From the NCBI RefSeq assembly GCF_000421965.1, contig NZ_ATAY01000011.1:1-43344 (forward strand): DNA of 43,344 nt, read 5' to 3'. The notes beneath the pieces are model-generated. The model saw nothing but the letters and a program-made list of their open reading frames with translations, had not been told where the DNA came from and made no database searches. The translations under genes were made by a program, and so were the position numbers. Below, piece after piece: positions 18,566 to 26,242 of this stretch. Source of the DNA: Ruminiclostridium papyrosolvens C7 (GTDB lineage: Bacteria; Bacillota; Clostridia; Acetivibrionales; DSM-1351). Position 1 is the first letter of the stretch, and the number at the start of each line of letters is the position of its first letter.

Positions 18566-18574
18566 AATAAAAAG

Positions 18575-18598
18575 AACACGCAGATGCGTGTTTTTTTT
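18575..18598. terminator. Bidirectional terminator between the tRNA genes and the 57-residue ORF
   Basis: Stem aacacgc (18575-18581) pairs with gcgtgtt (18586-18592) with a T run on the + strand. Read on the minus strand the same stem is followed by ctttttattt, so it can also end the small minus-strand gene. Confidence 0.82.
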
Positions 18599-18601
18599 AT
18601 G

Positions 18602-18775
18602 TTACTTAATTCTGCTGGTATAGTCTGTACTTAACTTTTCATCCTGTAAATCTATAGTAGTTTTATTTAATACAGGGTTATTCGGATTAACCCCTAAAAT
18701 GTCCCTTCCCAAAAGAGTGCTTGATATGGGAGTTTCAATATCGTTTACCCCGTTTTTATTTTTAAAAAAGCTCAC
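18602..18775 (-). CDS. Hypothetical 57-residue protein
   Basis: An open frame of 57 codons on the minus strand starts with GTG at 18775, preceded by gaggtatctgca. It ends in TAA four bases before the shared terminator. The protein begins MSFFKNKNGVND, is polar and asparagine-rich, has no cysteine, no histidine and no membrane segment, and ends DYTSRIK. It fills almost exactly the space between the tRNA terminator and trmK. The ribosome site, fitted terminator and protein-like composition support it as a gene. I recognise no family, and the function is unknown. Confidence 0.62.
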   Translation of the reverse strand: MSFFKNKNGVNDIETPISSTLLGRDILGVNPNNPVLNKTTIDLQDEKLSTDYTSRIK

Positions 18776-18906
18776 TGCAGATACCTCATTTCATATTTAA
18801 TGTCCTACTTTCAAATCAAACATTGATTAATTATCTTTAGTATGTGTATAATTTAATCTGGTGATACAGAAAATGACCAAATTAGTTACAATATTTGGAG
18901 GAAGTT

Positions 18907-19599
18907 TTGATTTTAAATTTAAAGGGAAGGCTAAAACTAATCGCGGATAAAGTTCCAGAATGCAATGTATTGGCTGATATAGGAACTGACCATGCATATA
19001 TTCCTATATATCTGGTTCAGAACGGTGTTTGCCAAAAGGCAATCGCATCAGATATTAAAATAGGGCCTGTAAAGATGGCTAGTAACAATATTTCTTTATA
19101 CAAATTATCTGAAAAGATCGAAACAAGACTTGGCAATGGTTTGGATACTATAGAAATTAACGAAGCGGACTCAATAATTATTGCTGGAATGGGCGGAACA
19201 CTTGTGACAGAGCTTTTGGAGGCCAACAAGCCAAAAACGGTTAATACTAATGCACTGGTATTACAGCCTATGAATGATCTTCACGTTGTACGAAAATGGT
19301 TATATGACAACGCTTTTGAAATATATGATGAAGAAATGGTTGCGGAAGGCCCGAAACTTTATTGTGTGTTGTCTGCCAAGTTCAGTGGAAAAAAGAAAGA
19401 TTACTCTGATTTTGAACTTCATGTGGGACAAAGTCTTATAGAAAAGAAAGATCCATTGCTTAGTACTTATTGTAGAATGAAGGTAAAGCAAATTGACAGG
19501 GTACTTGAACAGTTGGAAGATATGAAAGAAAATGATGTGCTTAAAACTCAATACGCAAGACAAAAAATAGATTATATAAACCTGATTGAGAAACTATAA
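18907..19599 (+). CDS. trmK: tRNA (adenine(22)-N1)-methyltransferase
   Basis: TrmK methylates A22 of tRNA using SAM. The 230-residue protein has a Rossmann-type SAM site ADIGTDHAYIPIYLV near residue 23. The family motif IIAGMGGTLVTELL is near residue 90, and VLQPMNDLHVVRKWL follows. A coiled-coil-rich C-terminal part follows as in B. subtilis YqfN. The start is TTG at 18907, five bases behind ttggagg; an upstream in-frame TTG at 18895 overlaps the ribosome site itself. It is followed closely by the NIF3-family gene, a pairing also known as yqfN-yqfO near sigA in Bacillus. Confidence 0.94.
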   Translation: MILNLKGRLKLIADKVPECNVLADIGTDHAYIPIYLVQNGVCQKAIASDIKIGPVKMASNNISLYKLSEKIETRLGNGLDTIEINEADSIIIAGMGGTLVTELLEANKPKTVNTNALVLQPMNDLHVVRKWLYDNAFEIYDEEMVAEGPKLYCVLSAKFSGKKKDYSDFELHVGQSLIEKKDPLLSTYCRMKVKQIDRVLEQLEDMKENDVLKTQYARQKIDYINLIEKL

Positions 19600-19625
19600 A
19601 TATATTATCTGTAAGGGTGAAAAAA

Positions 19626-20420
19626 ATGAATGTAGGAGATATAATTAATTATTTAAATGAAATTGCACCTTGGCGGTATGCTGAGGAGTGGGATAGTGTA
19701 GGACTGATGGTAGGCAGCAGGGACAGTAATGTAACAAAAATACTCCTGTGCATGGATGTAACATCTGACGTTATTTTGGAAGCTGCAAGATGTGGTGCTC
19801 AGATGATTCTTTCGCATCACCCTTTTATCTTTTCAAAACTAAAATCTATAGATATGGAAACATTTAAGGGAGATCAGATTGCAAAGCTGATAAAAAACAA
19901 TATTACAGTTGTTAGTGCACATACAAATCTTGATACAGCTCCAGACGGAGTTAATGATACTTTGGCAGAGTCTTTACACCTGACAAATTGCCAGAATCTG
20001 AAACCGTATATTCCAAAAGGATTAAATTGTGATTTAGGAATGGGTAAGATAGGAGAATTACTAAATTATAAGAGCTTTGATGAATTTGTTAAAGACATTA
20101 AGAAAAACTTAGGTATAGAGAATCTAAGGATAATCGGTAAAAAACCTGAAAAGGTAAAAAATATTGCAGTGTTTTGTGGCAGCTTTGATGACGATCTGGA
20201 GAACTTAAAAAGCCGCAAGGTGGATGTTTTGGTAACAGGTGATATCAAATACCATACTGCAATAGATGCAGCTCAAATGGGCCTTTGTATCGTTGATGCG
20301 GGGCATTATGCAACTGAACGAATGATTCTCCCTAAATTAATGGATACACTAAACAAGAGATTTAAGGAACTTGATATAATTTGTAGTAAAATGGAAGCTG
20401 ATCCATTTACTTTTGCTTGA
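19626..20420 (+). CDS. NIF3-like dinuclear metal-centre protein (YqfO family)
   Basis: The 264-residue protein belongs to the NIF3/DUF34 family of hexameric proteins with a two-metal site. The likely ligands are visible in ILSHHPFIF, SAHTNLD and DAGHYATE. The biochemical role of the family is uncertain; GTP cyclohydrolase-like or metal-handling functions have been proposed. The ATG at 19626 has aagggtg upstream; an in-frame GTG at 19617 lies within that site. It is coupled to trmK, 26 bases upstream. Its stop codon overlaps the -35 box of the RNase P RNA promoter. Confidence 0.92.
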   Translation: MNVGDIINYLNEIAPWRYAEEWDSVGLMVGSRDSNVTKILLCMDVTSDVILEAARCGAQMILSHHPFIFSKLKSIDMETFKGDQIAKLIKNNITVVSAHTNLDTAPDGVNDTLAESLHLTNCQNLKPYIPKGLNCDLGMGKIGELLNYKSFDEFVKDIKKNLGIENLRIIGKKPEKVKNIAVFCGSFDDDLENLKSRKVDVLVTGDIKYHTAIDAAQMGLCIVDAGHYATERMILPKLMDTLNKRFKELDIICSKMEADPFTFA

Positions 20421-20445
20421 CTTATATTGATTCAACAACTATAAT
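20417..20445 (+). promoter_or_regulatory. Promoter of RNase P RNA
   Basis: TTGACT (20417-20422), 17 bases, TATAAT (20440-20445). It overlaps the end of the NIF3-like gene and precedes rnpB by about 35 bases. Confidence 0.8.
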
Positions 20446-20480
20446 TAATAGTCCTAAGAGAATTTTAACGTTCTTAATTT

Positions 20481-20834
20481 ATGAGTAAGCCAGATGATCG
20501 CAGATACTGCCTGAAAAGGCGTAGATGAGGAAAGTCCGGGCTCCATAGGGCAATGGTGCCGGGTAACTCCCGGTGAAGGTGACTTTAAGGAAAGTGCAAC
20601 AGAGATATACCGCCATATTAGGGGTTACCCAATATGGTAAGGGTGGAAAGGCGAGGTAAGAGCTCACCAGCGACTTGGCGACTTGTCGGCTATGTAAACC
20701 CCACCTGGAGCAACACCGTGGAGGGACGCAATGACTGCCCGTCAGTCCCGGGGAGGTGGCTTGAGCCATGCAGAAATGTATGGCCTAGATAGATGATCAT
20801 CAAATACAGAACCCGGCTTACAGACTTACTCATA
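20481..20834 (+). ncRNA. rnpB: RNase P RNA component
   Basis: The RNA subunit of RNase P processes tRNA 5' ends. Conserved core elements are plain: gaggaaagtccgggctc near the 5' end, acagagatataccgcc, ggtaagggtggaaaggcg, cagcgacttggc, and acagaacccggcttac near the 3' end. The ends tatgagtaag and cttactcata pair as helix P1, which sets the limits at about 354 nt. Frames crossing it on either strand are not genes. Confidence 0.96.
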
Positions 20835-20841
20835 GTTTATC

Positions 20842-20873
20842 AAAAAAACTGGCTTTTAAGGCCAGTTTTTTTG
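20842..20873 (+). terminator. Terminator of rnpB
   Basis: Stem aaaaaactggc pairs with gccagttttt around tttta and is followed by a T tract. It starts just after the P1 helix of RNase P RNA. Confidence 0.88.
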
Positions 20874-21019
20874 TGCTTTTTATCATACAAAAACATTTAA
20901 TAGTCTGTAAATTTGGTATTGAGTTTAATATGCGAATCATGTAATATTAAATCCAAGTGTTTTTCTGATTTATTTGTTATGGTAACTTATATTTTTCTAT
21001 TTTATTGGGGAGACGGGTA

Positions 21020-21676
21020 ATGACAAACAAGAATAAAACTGAAGTTTACATATATGGAAGTAGGTACACGGTTTCAGGAGCAGAATCCGAAGAATATATG
21101 CATAAGCTTTCTCTGTACGTTGATAAAAAAATGAGGGAGTTTTCTGAAGTTAATAATGCACTTAGTTCTGGGATGATTTCAGTACTGGCTGCAATTAATA
21201 TTGCAGATGACTATTTTAAAACTTTAGATAAACTAGTAAATATCACAAAGAACCAACATATCCAAACTGAATTAATGGAAAAAGAATACAAACAGAAAGT
21301 AGAAGAACTGACCTTACAAATACAAAAGTTTCAGTCTGGTGCAGTTACTATGGAAGAAGCTCTGACTTCTCAGGCTAATGAATTTGAAAAGAAGGAAAAA
21401 AGTCTTAAAGAACAAATAGAACTATTGAGGGTTGAATCTGCATACAAGGATGAAGCTATTGCGAATCAGCTGGAGGAACTGGCAAATGAGCATACTCAAA
21501 ATAAGGAGGAACTTAAAGATCAGATAAATAAGCTAAAGGATGAGAACGTTGCAAAAGAACAGTCAATATCCGAATTAGTGAGAAAGTTTGAACAATTAGA
21601 ATCTGAATACAAGCAAATGGAAGAATTATATCAGGAAGAGTATAATCGAATTAAAAGCGAATATGGAAAGCTATAA
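21020..21676 (+). CDS. zapA: ZapA-like cell division protein with extended coiled coil
   Basis: ZapA bundles FtsZ filaments at the division ring. The first 90 residues show the ZapA pattern: a short beta-hairpin with VYIYGSRYTVSGAESEEYMHKL, then a helix with VLAAINIADDYFKTLDKL. The rest, to residue 218, is one long charged coiled coil rich in Glu, Lys and Gln. Typical ZapA is about 85-110 residues, so this one is double length, as seen in some clostridia. The ATG at 21020 has ggggag upstream. It has the space after rnpB to itself and is followed by a terminator shared with a minus-strand ferredoxin. Confidence 0.85.
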   Translation: MTNKNKTEVYIYGSRYTVSGAESEEYMHKLSLYVDKKMREFSEVNNALSSGMISVLAAINIADDYFKTLDKLVNITKNQHIQTELMEKEYKQKVEELTLQIQKFQSGAVTMEEALTSQANEFEKKEKSLKEQIELLRVESAYKDEAIANQLEELANEHTQNKEELKDQINKLKDENVAKEQSISELVRKFEQLESEYKQMEELYQEEYNRIKSEYGKL

Positions 21677-21682
21677 AATAAA

Positions 21683-21720
21683 AAGACATCCCTTTGATTA
21701 CTTGCCTAACGGGATGTCTT
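21683..21720. terminator. Bidirectional terminator between zapA-like gene and ferredoxin
   Basis: Inverted repeat aagacatccc (21683-21692) and gggatgtctt (21711-21720) lies between convergent genes. Its outer A/T bases act as the T tract on either strand, though weakly on the + strand. Confidence 0.68.
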
Positions 21721-21730
21721 GTAATATGTT

Positions 21731-21922
21731 CTATTCTTCCAGATCAATAACGCTTACCGGACAGGCATCTCTGGCATCCTCGGCTTCCTGAAGGTTTTCT
21801 TCCGGTATATCTTCTTCAATAGCTTCGGCTTTATTGTCCTCATTCATACTAAATACTGCGGGGCATATAGAAGTACATAATTCACAACTTATACAACCGT
21901 CCTGGTCTACAGATGCTTTCAT
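21731..21922 (-). CDS. Ferredoxin, single 4Fe-4S type
   Basis: The 63-residue acidic protein has C10-x2-C13-x2-C16 and a distant C54 followed by proline. These form the four ligands of one 4Fe-4S cluster, as in Desulfovibrio- and Thermotoga-type ferredoxins. C20 is left over. The middle is highly acidic (EAIEEDIPEENLQEAEDARD), fitting a soluble electron carrier that docks on positively charged partners. The ATG is behind aaggaggactgtaa. It is monocistronic on the minus strand. Its redox partner is not shown by the context. Confidence 0.93.
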   Translation of the reverse strand: MKASVDQDGCISCELCTSICPAVFSMNEDNKAEAIEEDIPEENLQEAEDARDACPVSVIDLEE

Positions 21923-22098
21923 TTACAGTCCTCCTTAAATTATTAATCCATAACTATAAACTATTATTCTCCCAAAACAAATATATATACAAAAAATGTA
22001 AGAGGGAATTTAGTTGTAATATTATGGAGCTTGATTATTGATTTTACAGGGGACATGAGTTATATTAAATACAAATATAAATGGAGAAATACAAAAAA

Positions 22099-22956
22099 AT
22101 GAATGATAAATTTGAGATAATTGACTGCCATGTTCATACATTCGCCAATGATGATATAGCAGCTAAAATTATGACTTCCTTTAATAAACTATACGATATT
22201 GAGTTTAAAAATCCCGGTAACGGAACGATACCAAATGTATTAAAAAATATGGACGAAGTTGGAATAGACCGGACGGTAATGGCGAATTTTGCACCACCAA
22301 AGATTTTAGACAGTAACAATTTGTGGACTATAGATACTGCAAATTCGTCAGAAGGGCGACTTGTACCACTGGTGAATTTTCACCCTGATATGGAGGGGCG
22401 GCTTGCTGAGAATTTTGAAAAGTATGTGGGGCTTGGAGCAAAAGGCATAAAGCTTCACCCAATGGCACAGGGCTTTGATATCAATGATTCCAGAATGGAC
22501 GAACTTTATAAAAAGTGCAGTGAGACCAAGTTTACTATCCTTATACATTGTGGTAGGGTTTCAAATGCGAGACTAAATGAATTTTCAGATTTTGAGTCCA
22601 TAGTTCCTATAATAGAAAAATATCCGGATATTCCAATAATCCTTGCTCATATGGCGGATGGAGACAAGGAATGTGTTCTAAAAGTGTCAAAACAATATGA
22701 AAATGTATACTTTGACACATCCATAGTTATAACAGGCTATCCTGAAATAGCCCGTGTCAATGAACCAAGCTGGTTGGATGACAGTGAAGTGGTTGATATT
22801 ATAAATGAAGCAGGAGAGGATAAGATACTTTTTGGGTCTGATTTTCCATGGGGAAGCTCAGTACATGACGTAAAAAGATTTATGAAATTACAATTGAGTG
22901 ACCAGCAGAAAAAAACTATTCTTAGTGAAAATTCTAAACGTCTTTTTAGACTATAA
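22099..22956 (+). CDS. Amidohydrolase family protein (amidohydrolase_2 type)
   Basis: This 285-residue TIM-barrel metallohydrolase has the metal-binding DCHVHTF near its start, GIKLHPMAQG, ILIHCGR, ILAHMADGD and the C-terminal LFGSDFPWGSS with the conserved aspartate. The pattern fits the decarboxylase/hydrolase group of amidohydrolases (PF04909). The substrate cannot be read from sequence. An in-frame ATG at 22081 has no ribosome site, while the ATG at 22099 has atggagaa 12 bases upstream, so the latter is chosen with moderate confidence. It stands alone and ends before a terminator. Confidence 0.88.
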   Translation: MNDKFEIIDCHVHTFANDDIAAKIMTSFNKLYDIEFKNPGNGTIPNVLKNMDEVGIDRTVMANFAPPKILDSNNLWTIDTANSSEGRLVPLVNFHPDMEGRLAENFEKYVGLGAKGIKLHPMAQGFDINDSRMDELYKKCSETKFTILIHCGRVSNARLNEFSDFESIVPIIEKYPDIPIILAHMADGDKECVLKVSKQYENVYFDTSIVITGYPEIARVNEPSWLDDSEVVDIINEAGEDKILFGSDFPWGSSVHDVKRFMKLQLSDQQKKTILSENSKRLFRL

Positions 22957-22999
22957 GTATTGGATTTTGATATAAAAAATAAATATGTACCATTACGCA

Positions 23000-23034
23000 C
23001 CTCGCTTAATATAATAAAAAGCGGGGTTTTTTTG
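23000..23034 (+). terminator. Terminator after the amidohydrolase gene
   Basis: Stem cctcgctt (23000-23007) pairs with aagcgggg (23019-23026) and is followed by ttttttt. Confidence 0.83.
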
Positions 23035-23103
23035 TCAAAAGGTATACAAGAAACATTTTTGTACAAAATATCATCAAAATGGTATCCAAAGAGGAGGCAG
23101 TAT

Positions 23104-23961
23104 ATGAAGAACAAAAAGCTATTTCTTTCAATTTCATATGTAGTATTGCTTTCGCTGTTGATAGCAGGTGCAATTTTATTTAGCAAGCCATCAAATAACA
23201 GTAATACACCGCAAAAAAAATCGTTAACGGAGGAAAATTTCACTAACGGTATTCTTGCATATAAAAGTGAAATTAACGGTAAAGAGGATATAAAAATTGT
23301 AAATAGCCCCCAAAAACTAGATTTACAAGCCAGCCTTATTGAAAATATGAACGGTGAGGTTACTATAGATATTTCATATAAAATAGAAGGAAAGAAATTA
23401 AATAAAACAATAGATACTTCGAAAGTACCTGAAATAAGAAATCTTCTAAGATTCAGGGAAAAATTTAAGAAAGGATATCAAATTGATAAAATACTGGTAA
23501 ATGATAAGGCAGAAAAATTATACTTTTATGTTAGGGGAAGAGAAGATAACAGGCTAACTCAAACCTGGATATACACTTATAACCTAAAAACTTCGAAGGC
23601 CAATAAGTTGTTTTATGACATAGGTGTGTTTAGTGATTTTCACCTGTCACCTGATGGTAAATATAATGCTTTTGCATATCAGAATAATTTAGCTAGTCAA
23701 AAAAACGAAAGTATAAAAAATAAGGTAGTAATAATACGATGTGAAGACGATAAGATTATTCTTAATGGGGACAAGGATGTAAACGGTAAGACGATTGGTC
23801 AGGACAGCGGTTTATATATTTACAATTATGATTTTATTAAATGGGAAAATCCTAAAAACTGTTTATTGAAACAGATTTCAGAAATAAAGGACGGTTCGAG
23901 TAAAACACATGAACAAAATGTTTATTACAATGTAGTAGAAAATAAAATACAAGTTAAGTAG
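23104..23961 (+). CDS. Hypothetical membrane-anchored extracellular protein
   Basis: The 285-residue protein begins with a short basic stretch and a single hydrophobic helix (about residues 9-29). A Ser/Asn/Lys-rich linker and a soluble domain follow, probably outside the cell. A stretch with FHLSPDGKYNAFAYQNN resembles one blade of a WD40/TolB-like propeller, but no clear repeat set is seen. The ATG at 23104 follows aggagg at ideal spacing; the frame is open upstream through the preceding terminator, which is not coding. I recognise no family. It is monocistronic, between two terminators. Confidence 0.75.
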   Translation: MKNKKLFLSISYVVLLSLLIAGAILFSKPSNNSNTPQKKSLTEENFTNGILAYKSEINGKEDIKIVNSPQKLDLQASLIENMNGEVTIDISYKIEGKKLNKTIDTSKVPEIRNLLRFREKFKKGYQIDKILVNDKAEKLYFYVRGREDNRLTQTWIYTYNLKTSKANKLFYDIGVFSDFHLSPDGKYNAFAYQNNLASQKNESIKNKVVIIRCEDDKIILNGDKDVNGKTIGQDSGLYIYNYDFIKWENPKNCLLKQISEIKDGSSKTHEQNVYYNVVENKIQVK

Positions 23962-23978
23962 GTTATTGTTTTGGTGTT

Positions 23979-24016
23979 AAGGCGGCAGGCATATCAAGAT
24001 GCTTACCGTCTTTTTT
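23979..24016 (+). terminator. Terminator after the anchored hypothetical protein gene
   Basis: Stem aaggcggcaggcat (23979-23992) pairs with atgcttaccgtctt (23999-24012) with one mismatch and is followed by ttttt. Confidence 0.83.
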
Positions 24017-24101
24017 GATCTTTTTCCTCGTCTTGTTTTAATAGAGCATTTAGTGTATCCTTTTAGTAATGTTAATTTTTTAAAGTTTTGGAGTGATGAA
24101 C

Positions 24102-24701
24102 GTGTATATAGTAGGTTTGAATGGAAGTCCCAACGTGGAAGGAAACACAGGTTTCCTGGTTAAAAAGGTTCTGGAGGAATGTGAAGCAAGAGGTGCAAAA
24201 ACCATTCTTCTAAATGTCGGGAAAATAATGCAGGAGCAAAAGTGTGGTTTCTGTACGGTTTGCTCAAATCCATGTACTGGAAATTGCTATAAGGGTACAA
24301 AGCTTGAAGAAGCTTTTGAAATATTAAGAAATGCAGATGGTGTAGTGGTTGCCAGTCCCGTTTACTTTGGCAGTGTTTCCGCACAGCTAAAGGCGATGTT
24401 TGATAAAACAAGGAAGGTCAGGGCAAACAAAGGTTTGTACAATAAAGTTGGACTTTGTATGGCAGTGGGAGCCTCTCAATATGGCGGCGAAGAAACAACA
24501 ATAAAAGCGATGCATGATATGATGCTTATTAATGGAATGATAATAGTAGGAGACGGTTATATTGACGATAATTGCGGACATCAGGGTGTTTGTGCTACCC
24601 GCCCGGCGAAAGATGATGAAGAGGCAGTAAAAAGAGCAGTAATGTCTGCAAAAAGGCTTATAGAAGTATGTAGCGCAACTGAAAGCATAAGACAAAGCTG
24701 A
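24102..24701 (+). CDS. Flavodoxin-family NAD(P)H-dependent oxidoreductase with Cys cluster
   Basis: The 199-residue protein has the FMN-phosphate loop GSPNVEGNTG at the N-terminus. ASPVYFGSVSAQLKAMFDKT follows, typical of NADPH-dependent FMN reductases and iron-sulfur flavoproteins. Near residue 50 it carries a dense cluster, CGFCTVCSNPCTGNC. This could bind an iron-sulfur cluster, although the spacing C-x2-C-x2-C-x3-C-x3-C is not exactly that of the Methanosarcina Isf protein. The GTG at 24102 is 8 bases behind ttttggag; the in-frame GTG and ATG at 24093-24098 overlap that site. It is followed by tcdA without a clear terminator. Confidence 0.87.
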   Translation: MYIVGLNGSPNVEGNTGFLVKKVLEECEARGAKTILLNVGKIMQEQKCGFCTVCSNPCTGNCYKGTKLEEAFEILRNADGVVVASPVYFGSVSAQLKAMFDKTRKVRANKGLYNKVGLCMAVGASQYGGEETTIKAMHDMMLINGMIIVGDGYIDDNCGHQGVCATRPAKDDEEAVKRAVMSAKRLIEVCSATESIRQS

Positions 24702-24754
24702 TTTAATATAAATTTTTCACCGCAGGTGCGGATTACGGAGGATATGACAATAAT

Positions 24755-25531
24755 ATGTTGCACGAGTTTTCCAGAAGTGAATTAATTATCGGAACAGAAG
24801 GACTAGAAAAACTAAAAAACAGCAAGGTAGCAGTATTTGGCGTTGGAGGAGTGGGTTCATTTACTGTTGAGGCACTCACCAGAACAGGGGTGGGACATCT
24901 TGTGCTGATAGATGATGACTGTGTATGTCTTACAAATCTAAACAGGCAGCTTCATGCTACCAGAAAAACCGTAGGCAAGCCCAAGGTTGAAGTTATGCGA
25001 GACAGAGTTCTTGAAATAAATCCAAAATGTGATGTTACTATCATTCAGAAGTTTTATATGCCGGATGTAGCTGAAGAGATACTGGATAGTAGCTTTGACT
25101 ATATTGTAGATGCAATTGACACTGTAACCGCAAAAATTGATCTGGTAGTAAGGGCAAATCAATTGGGGATACCCATAATAAGTGCAATGGGAGCAGGCAA
25201 CAAGACTGATCCGACCCGGTTTCAGGTTTCAGACATATTCAAGACAACAGTTGATCCTCTGGCAAAAGTGGTAAGAAAGGAACTTAGAAACAGGGGAATT
25301 AAAAAATTAAAGGTGGTCTACTCCACAGAAGAACCTGTAAAGCCTGTTGAAACTGAGACTTCCAGCTGTAGTGCGGGTTGTATATGTCCTAAAGGAACAG
25401 CGAGAAAGTGTACTTTGAAGCATCAAATACCGGGAAGCCTTTCATTTGTTCCTTCTGTTATGGGCCTAATTATTGGAGGAGAAGTAATTAAGGATTTGAT
25501 TGGATTTAAAAAGGATACAAATAGTAATTAA
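24755..25531 (+). CDS. tcdA: tRNA threonylcarbamoyladenosine dehydratase
   Basis: TcdA (CsdL, YgdL) is an E1/ThiF-like ATP-dependent enzyme that cyclises the t6A side chain at tRNA position 37. The 258-residue protein has the nucleotide-binding VFGVGGVGSFTVEALTRTG, then LIDDDCVCLTNLNRQ and AIDTVTAKIDLV. The C-terminal part has GSLSFVPSVMGLIIGGEVI. A cysteine-rich insert, SSCSAGCICPKGTARKC, may bind zinc. The start ATG is 13 bases behind cggagg, a little far. It is followed by the ParA-like ATPase gene after 19 bases, so the two are probably co-transcribed. Confidence 0.93.
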   Translation: MLHEFSRSELIIGTEGLEKLKNSKVAVFGVGGVGSFTVEALTRTGVGHLVLIDDDCVCLTNLNRQLHATRKTVGKPKVEVMRDRVLEINPKCDVTIIQKFYMPDVAEEILDSSFDYIVDAIDTVTAKIDLVVRANQLGIPIISAMGAGNKTDPTRFQVSDIFKTTVDPLAKVVRKELRNRGIKKLKVVYSTEEPVKPVETETSSCSAGCICPKGTARKCTLKHQIPGSLSFVPSVMGLIIGGEVIKDLIGFKKDTNSN

Positions 25532-25550
25532 TTAAGAGGAGAATTTACAA

Positions 25551-26231
25551 ATGTTTGATAAACGTATCAACATATTTACCGGTCACTTCGGAAGCGGAAA
25601 AACAGAGGTAGCAGTCAATTATGCCATGAAAATGGCAGAAGCCGGGTATAGAACAGCTATAGTAGATTTTGACATAATAAACCCCTATTTCAGAACAGCG
25701 GATGCAAAAGACGCACTGGAAGAACAAAATATCAAAGTAATTCTTCCTATGTATGCCAACACCAATGTTGATATACCTGCTATCCCACCGGAAATATACT
25801 CATTGTTTGAAGATAAAAATACAAAAGTGGTTTTGGATGTGGGAGGAGACGACCTTGGTGCTAAAGCTGTATCAAGGTTCAAGGAAGAAATAGTCAGCGA
25901 TGACTACGAAATGTTTTTCGTAGTAAATACAAAAAGGATTATGACAGATTCACCTGAAAAGATAGCAGAGATGATTGCTATTATTGAAGACGGAGCAAAT
26001 ATAAAGGTTACAAAATTGGTAAATAATAGCAACTTGTTGGAGGAAACTACTCCCGAAATAATTCTTGAAGGAAACCATATTATATCTCAGGTTTCAGAAA
26101 AAACAGGAATACCAATTGCTATCACTGCAGGTATGGAAGAAGTTATAAATAAAATACAAAAAAGTGAAATTGGTAAAACAGAAATATTATCCATGAGGAA
26201 ACAGATACATCTTCCATGGAATAGAGGTTAG
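25551..26231 (+). CDS. ParA/MinD-like P-loop ATPase
   Basis: The 226-residue protein has a Walker A loop GHFGSGKTEVAVNYA at residues 11-25. The Walker A' region AIVDFDIINPYFRT follows, and LDVGGDDLGA takes the place of the usual Walker B. The fold is that of SIMIBI ATPases, but the classical deviant-Walker lysine pattern KGGxGK is not present (it reads GSGKT). No partner such as ParB or MinE is nearby. It sits between tcdA and the MutS-like gene, 11 bases before the latter. The cluster leads toward the ferredoxin/oxidoreductase genes downstream. The function is not known. Confidence 0.8.
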   Translation: MFDKRINIFTGHFGSGKTEVAVNYAMKMAEAGYRTAIVDFDIINPYFRTADAKDALEEQNIKVILPMYANTNVDIPAIPPEIYSLFEDKNTKVVLDVGGDDLGAKAVSRFKEEIVSDDYEMFFVVNTKRIMTDSPEKIAEMIAIIEDGANIKVTKLVNNSNLLEETTPEIILEGNHIISQVSEKTGIPIAITAGMEEVINKIQKSEIGKTEILSMRKQIHLPWNRG

Positions 26232-26242
26232 GCGAGGACGTT

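Noticed and set aside
20479..20769. Minus-strand open frame opposite RNase P RNA
   Set aside because: The sequence is explained fully by rnpB; the frame has no ribosome site.
22737..23243. Minus-strand frame across the amidohydrolase end and the next gene
   Set aside because: It crosses a terminator and two well-supported genes; composition is that of an antisense shadow.
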